Assembly (NCBI GenBank): GCA_011033025.1
Contig: WFMF01000055.1
Span: 558,001 to 622,000 of the forward strand
Origin: Beroe forskalii
Lineage: Eukaryota > Ctenophora > Nuda > Beroida > Beroidae
DNA length: 64,000 bases
Direction: 5' to 3'
Translations under genes and position numbers: made by a program
Part shown: positions 25,006 to 36,801 of the stretch, piece by piece
How the letters are laid out: every line of letters begins with the position of its first letter
Position numbering within the stretch: position 1 is the stretch's first letter
Notes under the pieces: generated by a model
What the model saw: the letters and a program-made list of their open reading frames with translations, nothing else
Told to the model about the DNA's origin: nothing
The model's database searches: none

Positions 25006-25070
25006 CTGGCGGTTTGCCAGCATCAACGCCACATTCTAAACCCTGATAATGACGTCACTCTCAACCATAT
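25006..25070 (-). repeat. CRE-type short element
   Basis: CTGGCGGTTTGCCAGCATCA is followed by CCTGATAATGACGTCACTCT. The core is in reverse orientation. Confidence 0.65.
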
Positions 25071-26093
25071 TCCCCACACTTCACATCCCCTCACATAGCC
25101 CTGCAAGCGGCCACTCTCTGACACTGTCACCTATAGTGTGGTAAGTGGTTTTTCTCATTACGTACTTTCAGACGTACCATGCGCATAACATAACATGAGG
25201 CCCTCGAATGGTTTCCGTGTGGTTTATATACTAAGGGCCCTACGCGAGTGAAGTGGTTTATTTAGCCGTTCTTTGTCATCAGTGGTCCACATTGAACTAT
25301 AACGATGACCTTATTATTATTTGTGTATATTTCCGTGTGAGAACCGCGTTCATATTGATTAAATACCGCAGGTTTTTCATTAAGTTTACATTATTCATAC
25401 TCACACAATATAGAGCAAAAGACTTTCATGTACTTAAGAATGGATGTGTTGCTTATTGTGTTTAGTATTATTTTCTAAAGAATTTAGATTTCATCACATT
25501 AAATATTGATCACTTATACTAGTCTGTTGAGTTGTTTTTCGCTTTAGTAAGGTTTGCTCGCATTATTCGCATTAACTTCTTTTCGTTCATCAATATTTTT
25601 CCATATTTACGAAAACCTGTTTAATGTTTTGCGTTATCGAACAGGTTACGTGGAAAACCTATTTTGCGATATCAAAACAGGTTCTGTGCATTCAATCCTA
25701 GCTGTCAATTTTCAAACATAAGGCAGAACTTGTGTGCACAACTTGCGCGCGCAGTGCGCACAACTTGCGCGCGCGAACCTTCCGCCAACCATTTCTTGTT
25801 CGAAATATCAGTATTTGTAGCCTTACAATTTGAATAATATCAGGCATATGGTTCGTGTTATATAACGCTAGTGTTGATGCAACTGCCGCACAAATAATAC
25901 GTGAATTTAAAAGACAAAACACTAATTACTCTTCAATTATAACATATTTATCATAATTATCCGATGTACTGTATCCTGTCAGCATCAATATATTCTGCAT
26001 TATCCTGAATAGGACGAATAACGTAAAAATGCGATATATCACAGTGCTGTTATACACGGGTACTTTTTATTCTGCGTAAAATGTAAACGCATT
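25071..26093. other. No gene seen
   Basis: AT-rich non-coding sequence. A direct repeat CACAACTTGCGCGCGC occurs twice at about 25737-25778. Confidence 0.45.
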
Positions 26094-26150
26094 GCGTGAC
26101 ACCATCAATTTGCCATTTAAATCGTCGTTAATGACGTCATCATTTATATT
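26094..26150 (-). repeat. CRE-type short element, degenerate
   Basis: GTGACACCATCAATTTGCCA is followed by AATGACGTCATCATT. It has the same order as other reverse copies. Confidence 0.55.
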
Positions 26151-26626
26151 CATTCGTATCTGGAATCATTAATTAATTTGATTTATATGGAGGATACCAA
26201 TCCCAAATCGCATTATTTCATGCTTTATTTAATTACCAATATTTCATTAGTTGAGAGCCGCATATCAAGAGCTGTGGCAGTGCAATATAAATATAAATAT
26301 GCTCTCTTGACTTCTAATTGCTCTTGACCAAGGACGTGGACCTACTACATGATTTCGTGGGCAGTACTGTAGTTTGCTGTAGTAGGGTTTCCTTGCTTCG
26401 GTTATATCTCGCTATTATAGACTGCTCCCTTTTGACTTTCGTTCGTTAATCAAACACAAGGAAATGTTTTATATTTCTTTGAACTATCATTTGTGTCATC
26501 AGTGTTTGAAAAACCCATAATTCTTCCTATGATTGATTATAATTCCTAAATGATAACTACCCTGTACTATATGCTTTCCGATGATTACAAAATACTGTAA
26601 TCACCCTCTTTAATACGCGCACTGAA

Positions 26627-26706
26627 GAAATAGGCGGTTAAGATGACGTCATTATCATAGCACAATGAAGTAAGTTGATGACGTATTGAACAGCCTATTT
26701 TTCGCT
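26627..26706 (+). repeat. CRE-type short element, near full length
   Basis: The best reference copy. It starts GAAATAGGCGGTTAAGATGA, carries GATGACGTCATTATCATAGC and CACAATGAAGTAAGTTGATG, and ends CAGCCTATTTTTCGC. The ends AAATAGGCGGTT and AACAGCCTATTT are inverted with one mismatch. It is about 80 bp and non-coding. Confidence 0.85.
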
Positions 26707-26835
26707 CTCTAGAACCGTTTATAAATCAGGGTCATTACGCCTAAAACCACAACCTACGTACCCTACTATATGACTCTCCCTAGAATCTACAAATTCGCAG
26801 TTCAGGACTATTTCACCAGTTTCTAGCGTGCGCGC

Positions 26836-26920
26836 AAGATGATAATGACGTCATTATCATAGCTTAAAGCAGGAAATTGATGACATCACCGTCTTGGCTC
26901 AATGCGGTAAATTGTCGACG
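26836..26920 (+). repeat. CRE-type short element with duplicated tail
   Basis: GATAATGACGTCATTATCAT forms a longer palindrome. It is followed by GGAAATTGATGACATCACCG, then a second CAATGCGGTAAATTG segment, as if the 3' half was repeated. Confidence 0.7.
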
Positions 26921-27146
26921 TTGGATCGCCTGCTGAGTTCTACAAAAATAATCCTCCTCGAAGGGGTAGTGACCGGCCAAGGATAGTCTTATGATTCATT
27001 GATTGCTATTGATAAATTTAATTTATTCATTTCACTTATCGATCATCATATTGTCTCATTTTAATCAGAAATAGTCCTATTTCTGATCAAATTGACGAAT
27101 ATATGTTCAATCTCGCCCACACACCATGATATCGCCCACATGGTAC

Positions 27147-27572
<426 letters not shown>

Positions 27573-27667
27573 CTGTATACTTACTCCCATGTCGACTTCT
27601 GGGATCATGAGTCGCAACACCTGTCATCTTCCCCACTACTTACGTAGGTTATATGCATATGGCGTGG

Positions 27668-27715
27668 GATGATGACGTCATTATCAGGGGTTAACATGGT
27701 GTGTTAATGACGTGG
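27668..27715 (+). repeat. CRE-type short element
   Basis: GATGATGACGTCATTATCAG followed by GGGTTAACATGGTGTGTTAA and TGACGTGG. Confidence 0.7.
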
Positions 27716-27819
27716 AATGGGGTGGTTCGATATACTTTGGCCGGCCACTAATATAATAATACATGTATATATATGAGCTGAGTAACTCCTGCTTTAGCTC
27801 GAGACCTATATCAGGTTGT

Positions 27820-27870
27820 ATAATGACGTCATTATCATAGCAGATGGTGGTGTGTTGATGACGTTTTGAT
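27820..27870 (+). repeat. CRE-type short element
   Basis: AATGACGTCATTATCATAGC followed by AGATGGTGGTGTGTTGATGA, about 100 bp from the copy at 27668. Confidence 0.7.
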
Positions 27871-28349
27871 GCGTATTTGATTTGCACGTGCACGGGGAAT
27901 GACTCCTAGCTTCCACCATATTCAGCCTGGAAACCTGGATTCGTAGCAGTGTGTATTCCAGTGCTACTTCTAAATTAGCAGCTTCTACTTCTAGCTAAGA
28001 TGAGAAGTACGTACCGTACGTACTTAATAGGCGTCCAGTGTTACTATCCAGTTTTAAATATATCAAAGATTTAAGATTTACTCACCGTGCCTTAACTTCT
28101 GCCTAAACTTGGTGCTAAACTTCGTGCTAAACTGCTAGTAATTTCTGCCTTTACTTCTGCATGAACTGCATGGTAACTTCTGCGAGCCGCTGATCCCAGG
28201 CTTTCTGAAAATATACACAATGTTAATACAATTACAATGTTAAGGGTATGTATATTCCAGGGCATGTATTCCAAGGACCAAGGCACTAAATCCAGTGCAG
28301 GATAAAGCACCAGAGGTCGTGTATAAAATATTTCTTCCTTATGTGCCCG

Positions 28350-28440
28350 CACGCGAATAAAAGTCAGTTAAATGATGACGTCATTATCATAGCACAATGT
28401 GGTAAATTTCTGACGCTGAATTGTCTATTTTTCGCGTGAG
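28350..28440 (+). repeat. CRE-type short element with clear ends
   Basis: Ends CACGCGAATAAAAG and CTATTTTTCGCGTG are inverted around TGATGACGTCATTATCATAG and CACAATGTGGTAAATT. This copy shows that the inverted ends extend outward to CACGCGAA. Confidence 0.8.
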
Positions 28441-29259
28441 GGGTTTGGATTCTGCATATATTATTCCGAGTATTCTTTTCATACCACCTGTTTTATCCTA
28501 CGTAGCAACGTCCAGCTGCTGCTCTGCTCTGGGTTTGCTTTTGTGAAATATTTGGGAAAATATTATATATTTAGCTTCGAGATGTGCTTGAATATTCGCT
28601 TGAAAAATAATATGCAGGCAGTAGATTTCAACTCTATCCTCTCAACTGAACTCCTACGCTTTGGTCTTGCATTTTGTATCCTCGCGCAATGCGCACCCTT
28701 TTTATTCCTTCATTTTCATTTATTCAGCCCGGTCGAAATGGCATTTTTGTTTAATTAAGAATATTACTGCGTGGAAAAATTAGAACATTACATCACAACT
28801 ATTCCAAGTAAGAGCGTGTAACGGCAATTCAGCCCTGTAACTATCCTGCTATGCTACTACGTATGCATTTCTAAGCTGGATATAATTCGTTGTCGGTATT
28901 AAGGAATGGACACATTCCAAGAGAAAGAATGTTTCCTTCCAAAAACAGTTCATTTCTCGGGCTTTCCCTCCTTTCCTAGAATTAAAGGAAATCTCAGAAA
29001 TATAATACTGATAAAATGCAACAATATAATATTGGGGCCAGTTTTCTCACATAGAATCTATGATTTAATAATTCTTGAATAATATGTTGCTGCTCCTTGA
29101 TAGTTTTGTATCATAATTAAAAACCTGCAGTTAAACTAGTCTATCTATCCTATTATTAACCTGATTGAGCAGATGGTAACGAACTTGAAGTCTATACATA
29201 TATTTCCATTCTTAGAATTCTATATGGACTCTATATTCTATTGTTATCTGTTATAACCT
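28441..29259. other. No gene seen
   Basis: AT-rich sequence with only short open frames and no recognisable protein. Confidence 0.4.
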
Positions 29260-29345
29260 CGAGCGCAAAATAGGCACTCAAATGCGTCATCAACTTACAA
29301 CGTTGTGGTATGATAATGACGTCATCTTAACCACCTATTCATCGA
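29260..29345 (-). repeat. CRE-type short element
   Basis: GAGCGCAAAATAGGCACTCA and AACCACCTATTCATCGAGTG flank GCGTCATCAACTTACAACG and GATAATGACGTCATCTT. Reverse orientation. Confidence 0.75.
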
Positions 29346-30165
29346 GTGAGCATATGCAGAGTGGGTGAGAGACCAAGCTGGAGAGCCATGTGCTGAAATT
29401 TTTGCTAATTGCAAGTTATGTTTAAAAAGTCTCTCTTAGAACAAATTTCTATACGTCTTTATATATTTCATATTTTACATGATAAAATGCAGTGATTTAT
29501 ATTGCAGCTTGCTCGGTCTATATACTGTAGGTGGAACTATATAGATTTCGTAGGAAAAGATGGCGCCGTGTTTTGCAACGACAGATGGCTGGAGACGTGT
29601 CAGCAACATATATATTCACCATTTTGTTAACCCTGATGATGACGTATAACAGCTATAACTGAGTACTATTTTTTGCGAGAGATCTATAAAGAATAAGAAT
29701 GTGTGTGGGTCTATTTGCATAGTATAAAATATTCGGTGTCAACACTGCCTCGGCTAGCTGTTGCTGTTTTACTTGTGTTGCATTGCTATTTTACAGTTAC
29801 CAAACATTCCTTTGAGATTACAACATGGGAACCGCCAGTGTAATGTATATTTACACTGTTGTGCCAAGTGTGCTGCTTTCCAATTAAAGTTTTAATTGAT
29901 AGAGTAATGGTATTATTATTACTTCCTTAGAATTTGTATCACAAATAGTATCATTACGCCTTAGAACTTTGGTAATTTAAGTAGTTTGTTCTTTGAGCTT
30001 TGTAGATTGTTGAGTTGTTAATGACGATGTCTTCATGATATCGTTTCTAATTTTACCGTTTGGAGACCTTCCTTGATTATCGTGCCTTGTGAAGAGGCCT
30101 CTCAAAATACGCACGCAGCCTATAAAAACCTAAATTTAGGACGGAGTAAGGGAGCTTAACCTCAA

Positions 30166-30233
30166 CGGCGCGCGCCGTGAAATATCCCTGTGCTTTGGTT
30201 ACTAACGCACGGAGATATTTCACGGCGCGCGCG
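30166..30233. repeat. GC-rich hairpin
   Basis: The arms CGGCGCGCGCCGTGAAATAT and ATATTTCACGGCGCGCG are inverted across a loop of about 27 nt. Just downstream, GCCCCGGATCTCAG and CTCTCGGGGC form another small inverted pair. Confidence 0.8.
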
Positions 30234-30335
30234 CACAAAGCCCCGGATCTCAGAGGTCAGAGCTCTCGGGGCTTCGATCTTACATTTTACGATTGTAGGT
30301 TAGCTCTTATGGCCCTCTTTCGTTAAGGTTCAGAT

Positions 30336-30411
30336 AAATTAGGCGGTCGCAATATGACGACATTAACATTGTGCGGGCTGCCAAATTGTTGGAAATATAA
30401 CCGCCTATTTT
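30336..30411 (+). repeat. CRE-type short element, subfamily 2
   Basis: AATTAGGCGGTCGCAATATG and ATAACCGCCTATTTTACG are inverted. The core GACGACATTAACATTGTGCG matches the copy at 20856-20930. Confidence 0.8.
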
Positions 30412-31060
30412 ACGTGAGCAGGGTTTGTACATGTAGCAGCTACATTGTAGCTATATAAATTAATTACCAATCTATATTGAGCTTTACATTGCCCATCTCA
30501 TATAGTAACACCTTATATCAGCCATATACAATCGCAAACCTTTACTTTCACAGCGCTTGGTGATGTCATTTTGGTGCTTTTTTATTGTTATCAAAAAACT
30601 TTTGAGTGTACTCTATAAGCGTTAAAATCTATCACAAAGGGCGAAAAATTATTATCTTGACTTTTGAGTGATGATGCATTTTGATAATATGAACTTTCAT
30701 TAAATCTAGCCACGCATTTTGTTGTAGATAGTGCAATCTTTCATCAAACTAATAAAATAAAAGATCTGATCAAAATTAATAAATCTATCAATATGCTTTT
30801 GGGGTGTGGTTGATGAAATGCAACATTGGGAGCCACCATATATTTGCTTATTGGTGATTATGGTTCGAGCAACGCCCAGATATCGTTTGGAGTCTTTGTG
30901 TATGCGACCTTCTCACTTTACACCCAAGCTCTGTGAGAACCGAGCTCTGTGAGTACTGAGGGCATTGCACGGATCTCAAAGTTTTAGACCAATAATGAAC
31001 AATTTCCCTGATCTAATCGTATATACTACTTAAAACATCCGATGACCTGCTAATTTTACT

Positions 31061-31145
31061 TAATTGAGAGTTCTATAAAGGACTCTCAATTTACTAAATT
31101 GAGAGTCTTTATAGGACTCTCAATTTAGTAAATTGAGAGTCCTAT
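31061..31145. repeat. Alternating palindrome array
   Basis: AATTGAGAGT and ACTCTCAATT alternate several times, linked by CTATAAAGG or TTTACTAAATT. Several overlapping hairpins could form. Confidence 0.85.
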
Positions 31146-31249
31146 GGCAATGGTTGACAACCCGCTTTCCTATATGCATGACATCTCACTATATAATTGA
31201 TTGCTCGACTCTCGGTACTTTGTAACGCTATCAGCTGTATATAACATCA

Positions 31250-31330
31250 ATTACCAGTATAACCAATTACCAGTATAACCAATTACCAGTATAGCCAATT
31301 ACCGTCATAACCAATTACCGCGTAACACGA
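31250..31330 (+). repeat. 18-bp tandem repeat
   Basis: About four and a half copies of CAATTACCAGTATAAC, the last ones diverged (CAATTACCGTCATAAC). Confidence 0.85.
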
Positions 31331-32088
31331 TGATAAGCTGAAATATGGATGTAGCCGCTAGTACACGCACTTATATACCCACGCCCACCAGTACTGCAGA
31401 TAACTGCTTATAATTACGCCTATAATTACTGATATACCATCGCCTGGAGGCACAGGGAACATATAACCGCGGTTTGGCGTGGGTAACGTACTACGTTAAG
31501 TCTTGATAGTGACGTCATTATCTCCGTGTATTTTGTTTGGTAGGGCAAATCTAGACAAGAAGATTTTCCAGACAGGAAATCAATAATCGCGTGGTTTTTA
31601 GGGCAAAGTATGCTGCTATAATCTCATGTTTTATAGGTTATGTTTTATCAATCATCAAGGTTCGGGAGGCTTTAACTTTTTGATCTGTGCAACCGCCTCG
31701 ACTTCGCTTCGGCAGTATCTGCAAGTGCACAGCTCTCTTAGGGAGAGGGTATTAGAAAATCCATTATGTTTAATCAAGGTTCGGGAAACTTTCAAGAAGC
31801 CTAAATTTGCCATTTGTCATCGCCCAATTATGTTTTGATCATTCTATCAAAGCGTTCGCTTTTATCCGTGCCAGGAATCCGTAAATTCCAATGTCTACGA
31901 TTTCTCAAGCAGAAAACGGATTCTAGGACTCATAACACCTCCGACTTTGTCTGTCTGTTGCCCGAATAATAATAATAATTCCTTAATTGTATAGCATAAA
32001 ATATACATGAGCATAATATTTTCACTTATTATTCTATTGAGGGAGAATCTCACCTCACAGGAAAGCAGGGAATTTATGTTGCGCTTAT

Positions 32089-32168
32089 CAAAAATAGGCG
32101 TTCTTTTGTCATCAACTGACCCTTAAAATCTACGATAACAATTTCACGAACAAATGCCTATTTTTCAT
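32089..32168 (-). repeat. CRE-type short element, degenerate
   Basis: AAAATAGGCGTTCTTTTGTC at the left and ACAAATGCCTATTTTTCATG at the right are inverted. GTCATCAACTGACCC and GATAACAATTTC replace the core. Confidence 0.65.
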
Positions 32169-32694
32169 GTGGAGCACTGAATTTATGGGGTACAATAACG
32201 TCACTTTGACGCGCATCAATACGTTCCCTACACACTCTAAATCGCGCTTTATAGGGCTATAGGAGTCTGCATTTGTTGGAATACATATTAAATTATATTC
32301 CGGCCGGTGAAATAATAGCATGTATAATGACATGTATACATCTGTATACATTGAGATGTATACATGACTATTGAGTACCCACCGCATCTACTATACCTAT
32401 ATTGTTTGTGTCTCACGTGAGTTATAAAGTAGGTGCATTTATTATTATCACAGTTTATTATCACACAATTGATGCTGATTCGAGTTGATTTATACCCATT
32501 GTTTGAGTCATAAAGTTGCTCGGCTGTGGTTCGCTCAATATGTCCTTAATAGCCTCAGAGCCTTCTATCGCTCACTTACATAATATGTTTCGAGCTTTGG
32601 AGTACTAAATTATAATTGTACTGCAATATTCATTTCTCATTATTATCTTATTTAATTATTGAAGGTCGCAGTGTGTTGCGCCGTGTGTTGTGCT

Positions 32695-32775
32695 TAAAAT
32701 AGGGCGCGTGTAGTCATTGTCAGGGCTTAGAGTAGTGAGTTGATGACGTCATTATCAGAGATAAGAGTGATGATT
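32695..32775 (+). repeat. CRE-type short element, doubled
   Basis: AGTCATTGTCAGGGCTTAGA is followed by GTGAGTTGATGACGTCATTA and TCAGAG, so a diverged and an intact core overlap. Confidence 0.6.
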
Positions 32776-33016
32776 TAAGCTTGTCATAACGCTTTTGTTT
32801 TTGAGTTCATGCGGCAGGGGTCCAATAATATACACCCCCTCGATATGAGTAGAGCATCTCACTCTCTTTAGAGTTAATTATAGCACCACTACTACTCTTC
32901 TTAATAATACGACCCCTATTATACCTAAAAGTAAAGTAGAACAATACCTGAAAATTGATATGGCCTTTTCTTTGTGCTGTTCAATAGTTTATGTCTCCAA
33001 CAGCTGCTGATTATAT

Positions 33017-33202
33017 GTACTTTAGAGGCGTAAGACGAACACGCAGACAATATAGAGCCCTGCGAGAGCAGGGCTCTATATAATATTTAAATGTCGACAG
33101 CGTAGCTGGAGACATTTAAATAATTTAGAGTGCGAGGCGAAGCGAAGCTGAGCCGAGTGCTCTAAATCATATTTCTGCGGTGAGGCTGAGCCTCTAAAGT
33201 AC
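33017..33202 (+). repeat. Multi-hairpin foldback, cloverleaf-like
   Basis: A perfect 13-bp outer stem (GTACTTTAGAGGC at 33017-33029, its complement at 33190-33202) encloses three hairpins. Hairpin 1 is a perfect 13-bp stem TATAGAGCCCTGC with a GAGA tetraloop (33051-33080). Hairpin 2 (about 33085-33120) is ATTTAAATGTC/GACATTTAAAT, then a GA/GA internal loop, then CAGC-GTA-GCTG. Hairpin 3 (about 33122-33167) is ATTTAGAGTGC/GTGCTCTAAAT with G-U pairs, and GGC-GA-AGC-GAA-GCT-GA-GCC inside. No coding capacity. Confidence 0.75.
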
Positions 33203-33302
33203 TATAGTAGTCGAACGGTGTACAAAAGACACACCCTGTACACAACAAGCACACATTACCTATTGTAATAATAGAAAATGCTTGTTAACACAAAACAAAA
33301 AA

Positions 33303-33599
33303 GCGCATAACTCAGCCGTTTTTTGAGCAATTTTGATCAAACTTTCAGGATATTACGGGCAAGATATGACCAATACATTCCTGGAGTAGCTAACATTTCT
33401 GACCCTCAGAAATTGAGTTATGACAGATAAACCGGTGTTTTGTTTTAAAGTTACCGCTTAACAACTGGCTTTTCGGTCATAACTCCGCTTCTGGAGCTCA
33501 AAAATGAATCTAAACTTCACTGAGATGTTGCTTTTTTATGAAGCTCTAAATATCCTGAAAGTTTCATCAAGTTTGCTCAAAAACCTCGGAGATATGCAC
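33303..33599. repeat. Foldback element with about 50-bp inverted ends
   Basis: The left arm GCGCATAACTCAGCCGTTTT with TTTCAGGATAT (33303-33353) is mirrored at 33549-33599 (ATATCCTGAAAGTTTC, TCGGAGATATGCAC). The middle contains a second, diverged pair based on CATAACTC. Non-coding DNA-element remnant. Confidence 0.75.
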
Positions 33600-33860
33600 A
33601 TTTTTGTAACGCAAAAGCAAAGGTCGCGTAGATGTGTATTTAAATTGGTGTGTCATAACAAACACATGATATAAAGCGCGTGTAGCACACGACTCTACGC
33701 ATATAGTACTACCCTTTAAATCGGTCAAAACTTGTCGTGAGACTACTATATTGCAATTGTTATCTGTAAAATATCTTTTCTGTATAAAAATCCGGTCTTC
33801 TTCATGGAGCTATAAAGTTTACACTTGCTTTACACAACTTTATCTTCTTAAGTTTCATAG

Positions 33861-33930
33861 AGAAATAAACGCCGTCATTATGAAAGCGTAACGTAGTAAT
33901 TTTACGGCATTTTAACCGCCTATTTGTTTC
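33861..33930 (+). repeat. CRE-type short element, degenerate
   Basis: GAAATAAACGCCGTCATTAT and TTTTAACCGCCTATTTGTTT keep the inverted ends. The core is diverged. Confidence 0.6.
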
Positions 33931-34071
33931 GTGCAGGCCTGTTAGACACTCACTTAACTGGCTTCCCCGCGATTACATGCTCACCCCAAGTAGTACTTGA
34001 ATCACATAATGCAGCGAAATAATTGGTACATATAATGTAGAGAAAGCACTGCGCGCGCGAACACTCCACAT

Positions 34072-34142
34072 GATTGAGTCTATGACGTCATTATCATGGC
34101 TTACAATGGTGAATTGATGACGCCACAATGTCTATTTCGCAA
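34072..34142 (+). repeat. CRE-type short element
   Basis: CTATGACGTCATTATCATGG, then CTTACAATGGTGAATTGATG, then ACAATGTCTATTTCGC. Confidence 0.75.
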
Positions 34143-34305
34143 AAGCGACCAGTATATAATTGATGGTGAGATATATTTTCATCTTCATTACTTTGTATGA
34201 TAACTGTCTAAGAGCCGTCGCTAACACACTCTGTTGTTACTCCAAGGTGGGAGCCAGGGAGCTATTAACATATGCTGGATCGCTTAATGTACCCGTAGGA
34301 GGTTT

Positions 34306-34362
34306 ATATAGGCGGTTGGGATGACATCATTATCATAGCTCAATGTAGTACGTTGATGAGGT
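34306..34362 (+). repeat. CRE-type short element
   Basis: TATAGGCGGTTGGGATGACA, TCATTATCATAGCTCAATGT and AGTACGTTGATGAGGT. Confidence 0.7.
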
Positions 34363-34507
34363 ATATTAAATCTCGAAGTGAATATATTTAGAGTGGATGC
34401 TCCTATATCTCTGTTACGCGTTTATTGCTCCTTAGTTTCACATTTTCGTGCCAGTTATATTCCACGCGCAGGGGAATATAAAGTCTGACGAAATCAAATC
34501 TCTTTTC

Positions 34508-34572
34508 TAAGCCTCATTGCATCAATGACATCACTTAAATCATTTAAGTGATGTCATTGATGAGGCTTAGAA
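34508..34572. repeat. Perfect hairpin
   Basis: TAAGCCTCAT and ATGAGGCTTA frame the inner inverted pair TCAATGACATCACTTAAAT and its near-perfect complement, with almost no loop. Confidence 0.9.
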
Positions 34573-34885
34573 TGGAGATTTCATTATGCAATCAAATTTG
34601 TAATTTCTGATGTTTTTAGTATGAAACATGTCAATTCTTTCTAAGTGGTCTCTTACTGAGTGGAACATCGCCAGTCTTCTCTGGGTTTTAAAAAGTTTTC
34701 TAGGTTCAGCCATAGTTCTAGTCTGAGTGTGACAGTTAAAAACATGAGTTGGTCGAATCATGCTGCAACTTTTTACTGTGTTTTGCGGATTAGAATAGTA
34801 CAAAATCACCCAACCTATCGCTATATAACGCAGTCATCATTGCACTTTGAACTATGAAGCCGTCGAAAAATGTTATACTTTTCTA

Positions 34886-34972
34886 TGAAAAATAGGTCGA
34901 TCAGCGCCATCACCTCGCTACATTTCACTTTGATAATAACGTCATCGATCATAAAGGACTGTTTCTCGTGAG
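34886..34972 (-). repeat. CRE-type short element, degenerate
   Basis: TGAAAAATAGGTCGATCAGC, then CATTTCACTTTGATAATAAC and GTCATCGATC, ending TTTCTCGTGAGG. Confidence 0.6.
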
Positions 34973-35409
34973 GGCATGTGAATATATCTCGCAAGGCGTG
35001 TATCGTATAATGTGTTCAATCGATGAGGCTATCAATATATATCATGCTTTTCATGGGCTTTATTTCTCAGAATGCGCATCATATCGCCGTCTGCTTTACT
35101 GTATGTGTTTATAGGTTGCCATATTGTGTTGTTGAGTTGTGAATTGCGATTGCTATAATATGGCTTTGTATCATGGCAATATGTTCGGATAGCTTCCATT
35201 TTAAAGTGTGCTGGACACACGAGTACCGTTCAGACAGCAGTCTGTGTGACACTTTCTCGCAAAGTGATGATGTGAAAATAACTTTCTATCAAATAACATT
35301 CTCACATACTACTGCTTATACCTACACTTTCTGAAAGTGTCACAGACTTTCTGAGCTTTCACAGTACGGCACTCAATCTCAATGCAAAATCCACATAAAA
35401 TTACCGACC

Positions 35410-35532
35410 TGGTGTCTTGACTTTTTGAGGCTGCGCCTGAGTATTTTTGCTACGCATGACAGCGCAAGAAGTACTTTCAATGCGCCTCAACTAAGTACGT
35501 AATACGCCGCGCCTCAAAAGGTCGAGACACCA
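35410..35532. repeat. Foldback element with about 28-bp inverted ends
   Basis: TGGTGTCTTGACTTTTTGAG at the left is mirrored by CTCAAAAGGTCGAGACACCA at the right, followed inward by GGCTGCGCC/GCCGCGCC. Short non-coding middle. Confidence 0.8.
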
Positions 35533-36801
35533 CAGTTGTTGTGTAAAATAATGCTGCTAGAATCTGTGTTGATGATCCTATGATCACACCAACCTATGAA
35601 TCTATATTCAACAATATTATTAAAGTAGATGACAGTAGCTGCCTATATGTCATCCCCCTATTGTTCTGATACATTGACATCTGAACTCAAAGGTAAAATA
35701 GTAGCTGCCACTGGGACAGGGGGGTAAAATATAGAGGATTATGTCACAGTCGGCTCATCTGACAAATAATCTCCCCTTTGCTTTAATAATATAGTGTCAT
35801 GATATTGCCAACAATTATAATTCACATGGCTGGTTGAGGGTTATATCACAAAGGGACAGTGTTATTATAATATATTTCTGTTACAAGGTGATGTCAATCA
35901 CAGGAAAATCAAGAGTCAAGATATCAGGTTGCTATGGAAGCCGTTACTATGGTAGCACAATGTTGCTTCATCACTATGGTCGTACAAGGTTGTACGGTAA
36001 CTTATGTTGTGCACAGCACAAGGTTGCAAGGTTTCCACGATTGCACACGGTTGTTAGGTCATTATTATTGTACTCAATTCCTTGTTGATTATGCTGAACA
36101 AGGTTGCTGCCGCTATATGGCCTTGGTTGATCGATAATTTGAATCAAAATTAAGGAATTAGCTTCCCTGAACCCTTGTACTTCTGTATCTACAGTACGTT
36201 AAATCGAAGACCACCACATAGCATGATGAGTCTTTTATTTTACTTTCGCATCGTTTCATTTCTGATTTATTTTGCTGTACAGTATATTACTGCTGATCGG
36301 CCTAATTGGGCGGACTCTGGAAGATGAATTAGATGCTAAAAACAGTTAAAAACTAACTCCAAAGTACAAGTATTCCTTGTTCATGTTAGTAAATTGATCT
36401 TTTTGAAGTGCACACAGCATAAATCAGAGTAATGATAATGTATTGAGCATTAGCTCATAATATGACTGTACTCAATGAGTCTAGATGCAACACATTCTCT
36501 GAAATTGGCCTTTTCAATCGTTAGTTTTCTGTTTTACTAAAATTTTTCTTTTGTAACTTGCCTGAATTAAATAGTTGAACAATGCTTTTAAGTACCTATT
36601 ACATTGGCATAGAGCCAATGAATGCCTCATGATAGGTGAAGTGATATTGTTTTGCATATACCTATTTTCCACTGAAAGTTTACATCCATTTCATTTGTTT
36701 CATTGGATATGATTCATTGGATATATGTGTTATTGGATTTGTTATTAACCTATCATTGGATTTGTCAAATTAACCTGTTTACATTTGATCAGTAGGGAAT
36801 A
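35533..36801. other. 5' flank of the calmodulin-like locus
   Basis: No coding sequence is recognised. A CAAGGTTG(T/C) motif repeats at about 35980-36110. The sequence ATTTGATCAG at 36783-36792, just before the start codon, looks like a splice acceptor, so a non-coding first exon and the promoter probably lie upstream in this stretch. Confidence 0.4.
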
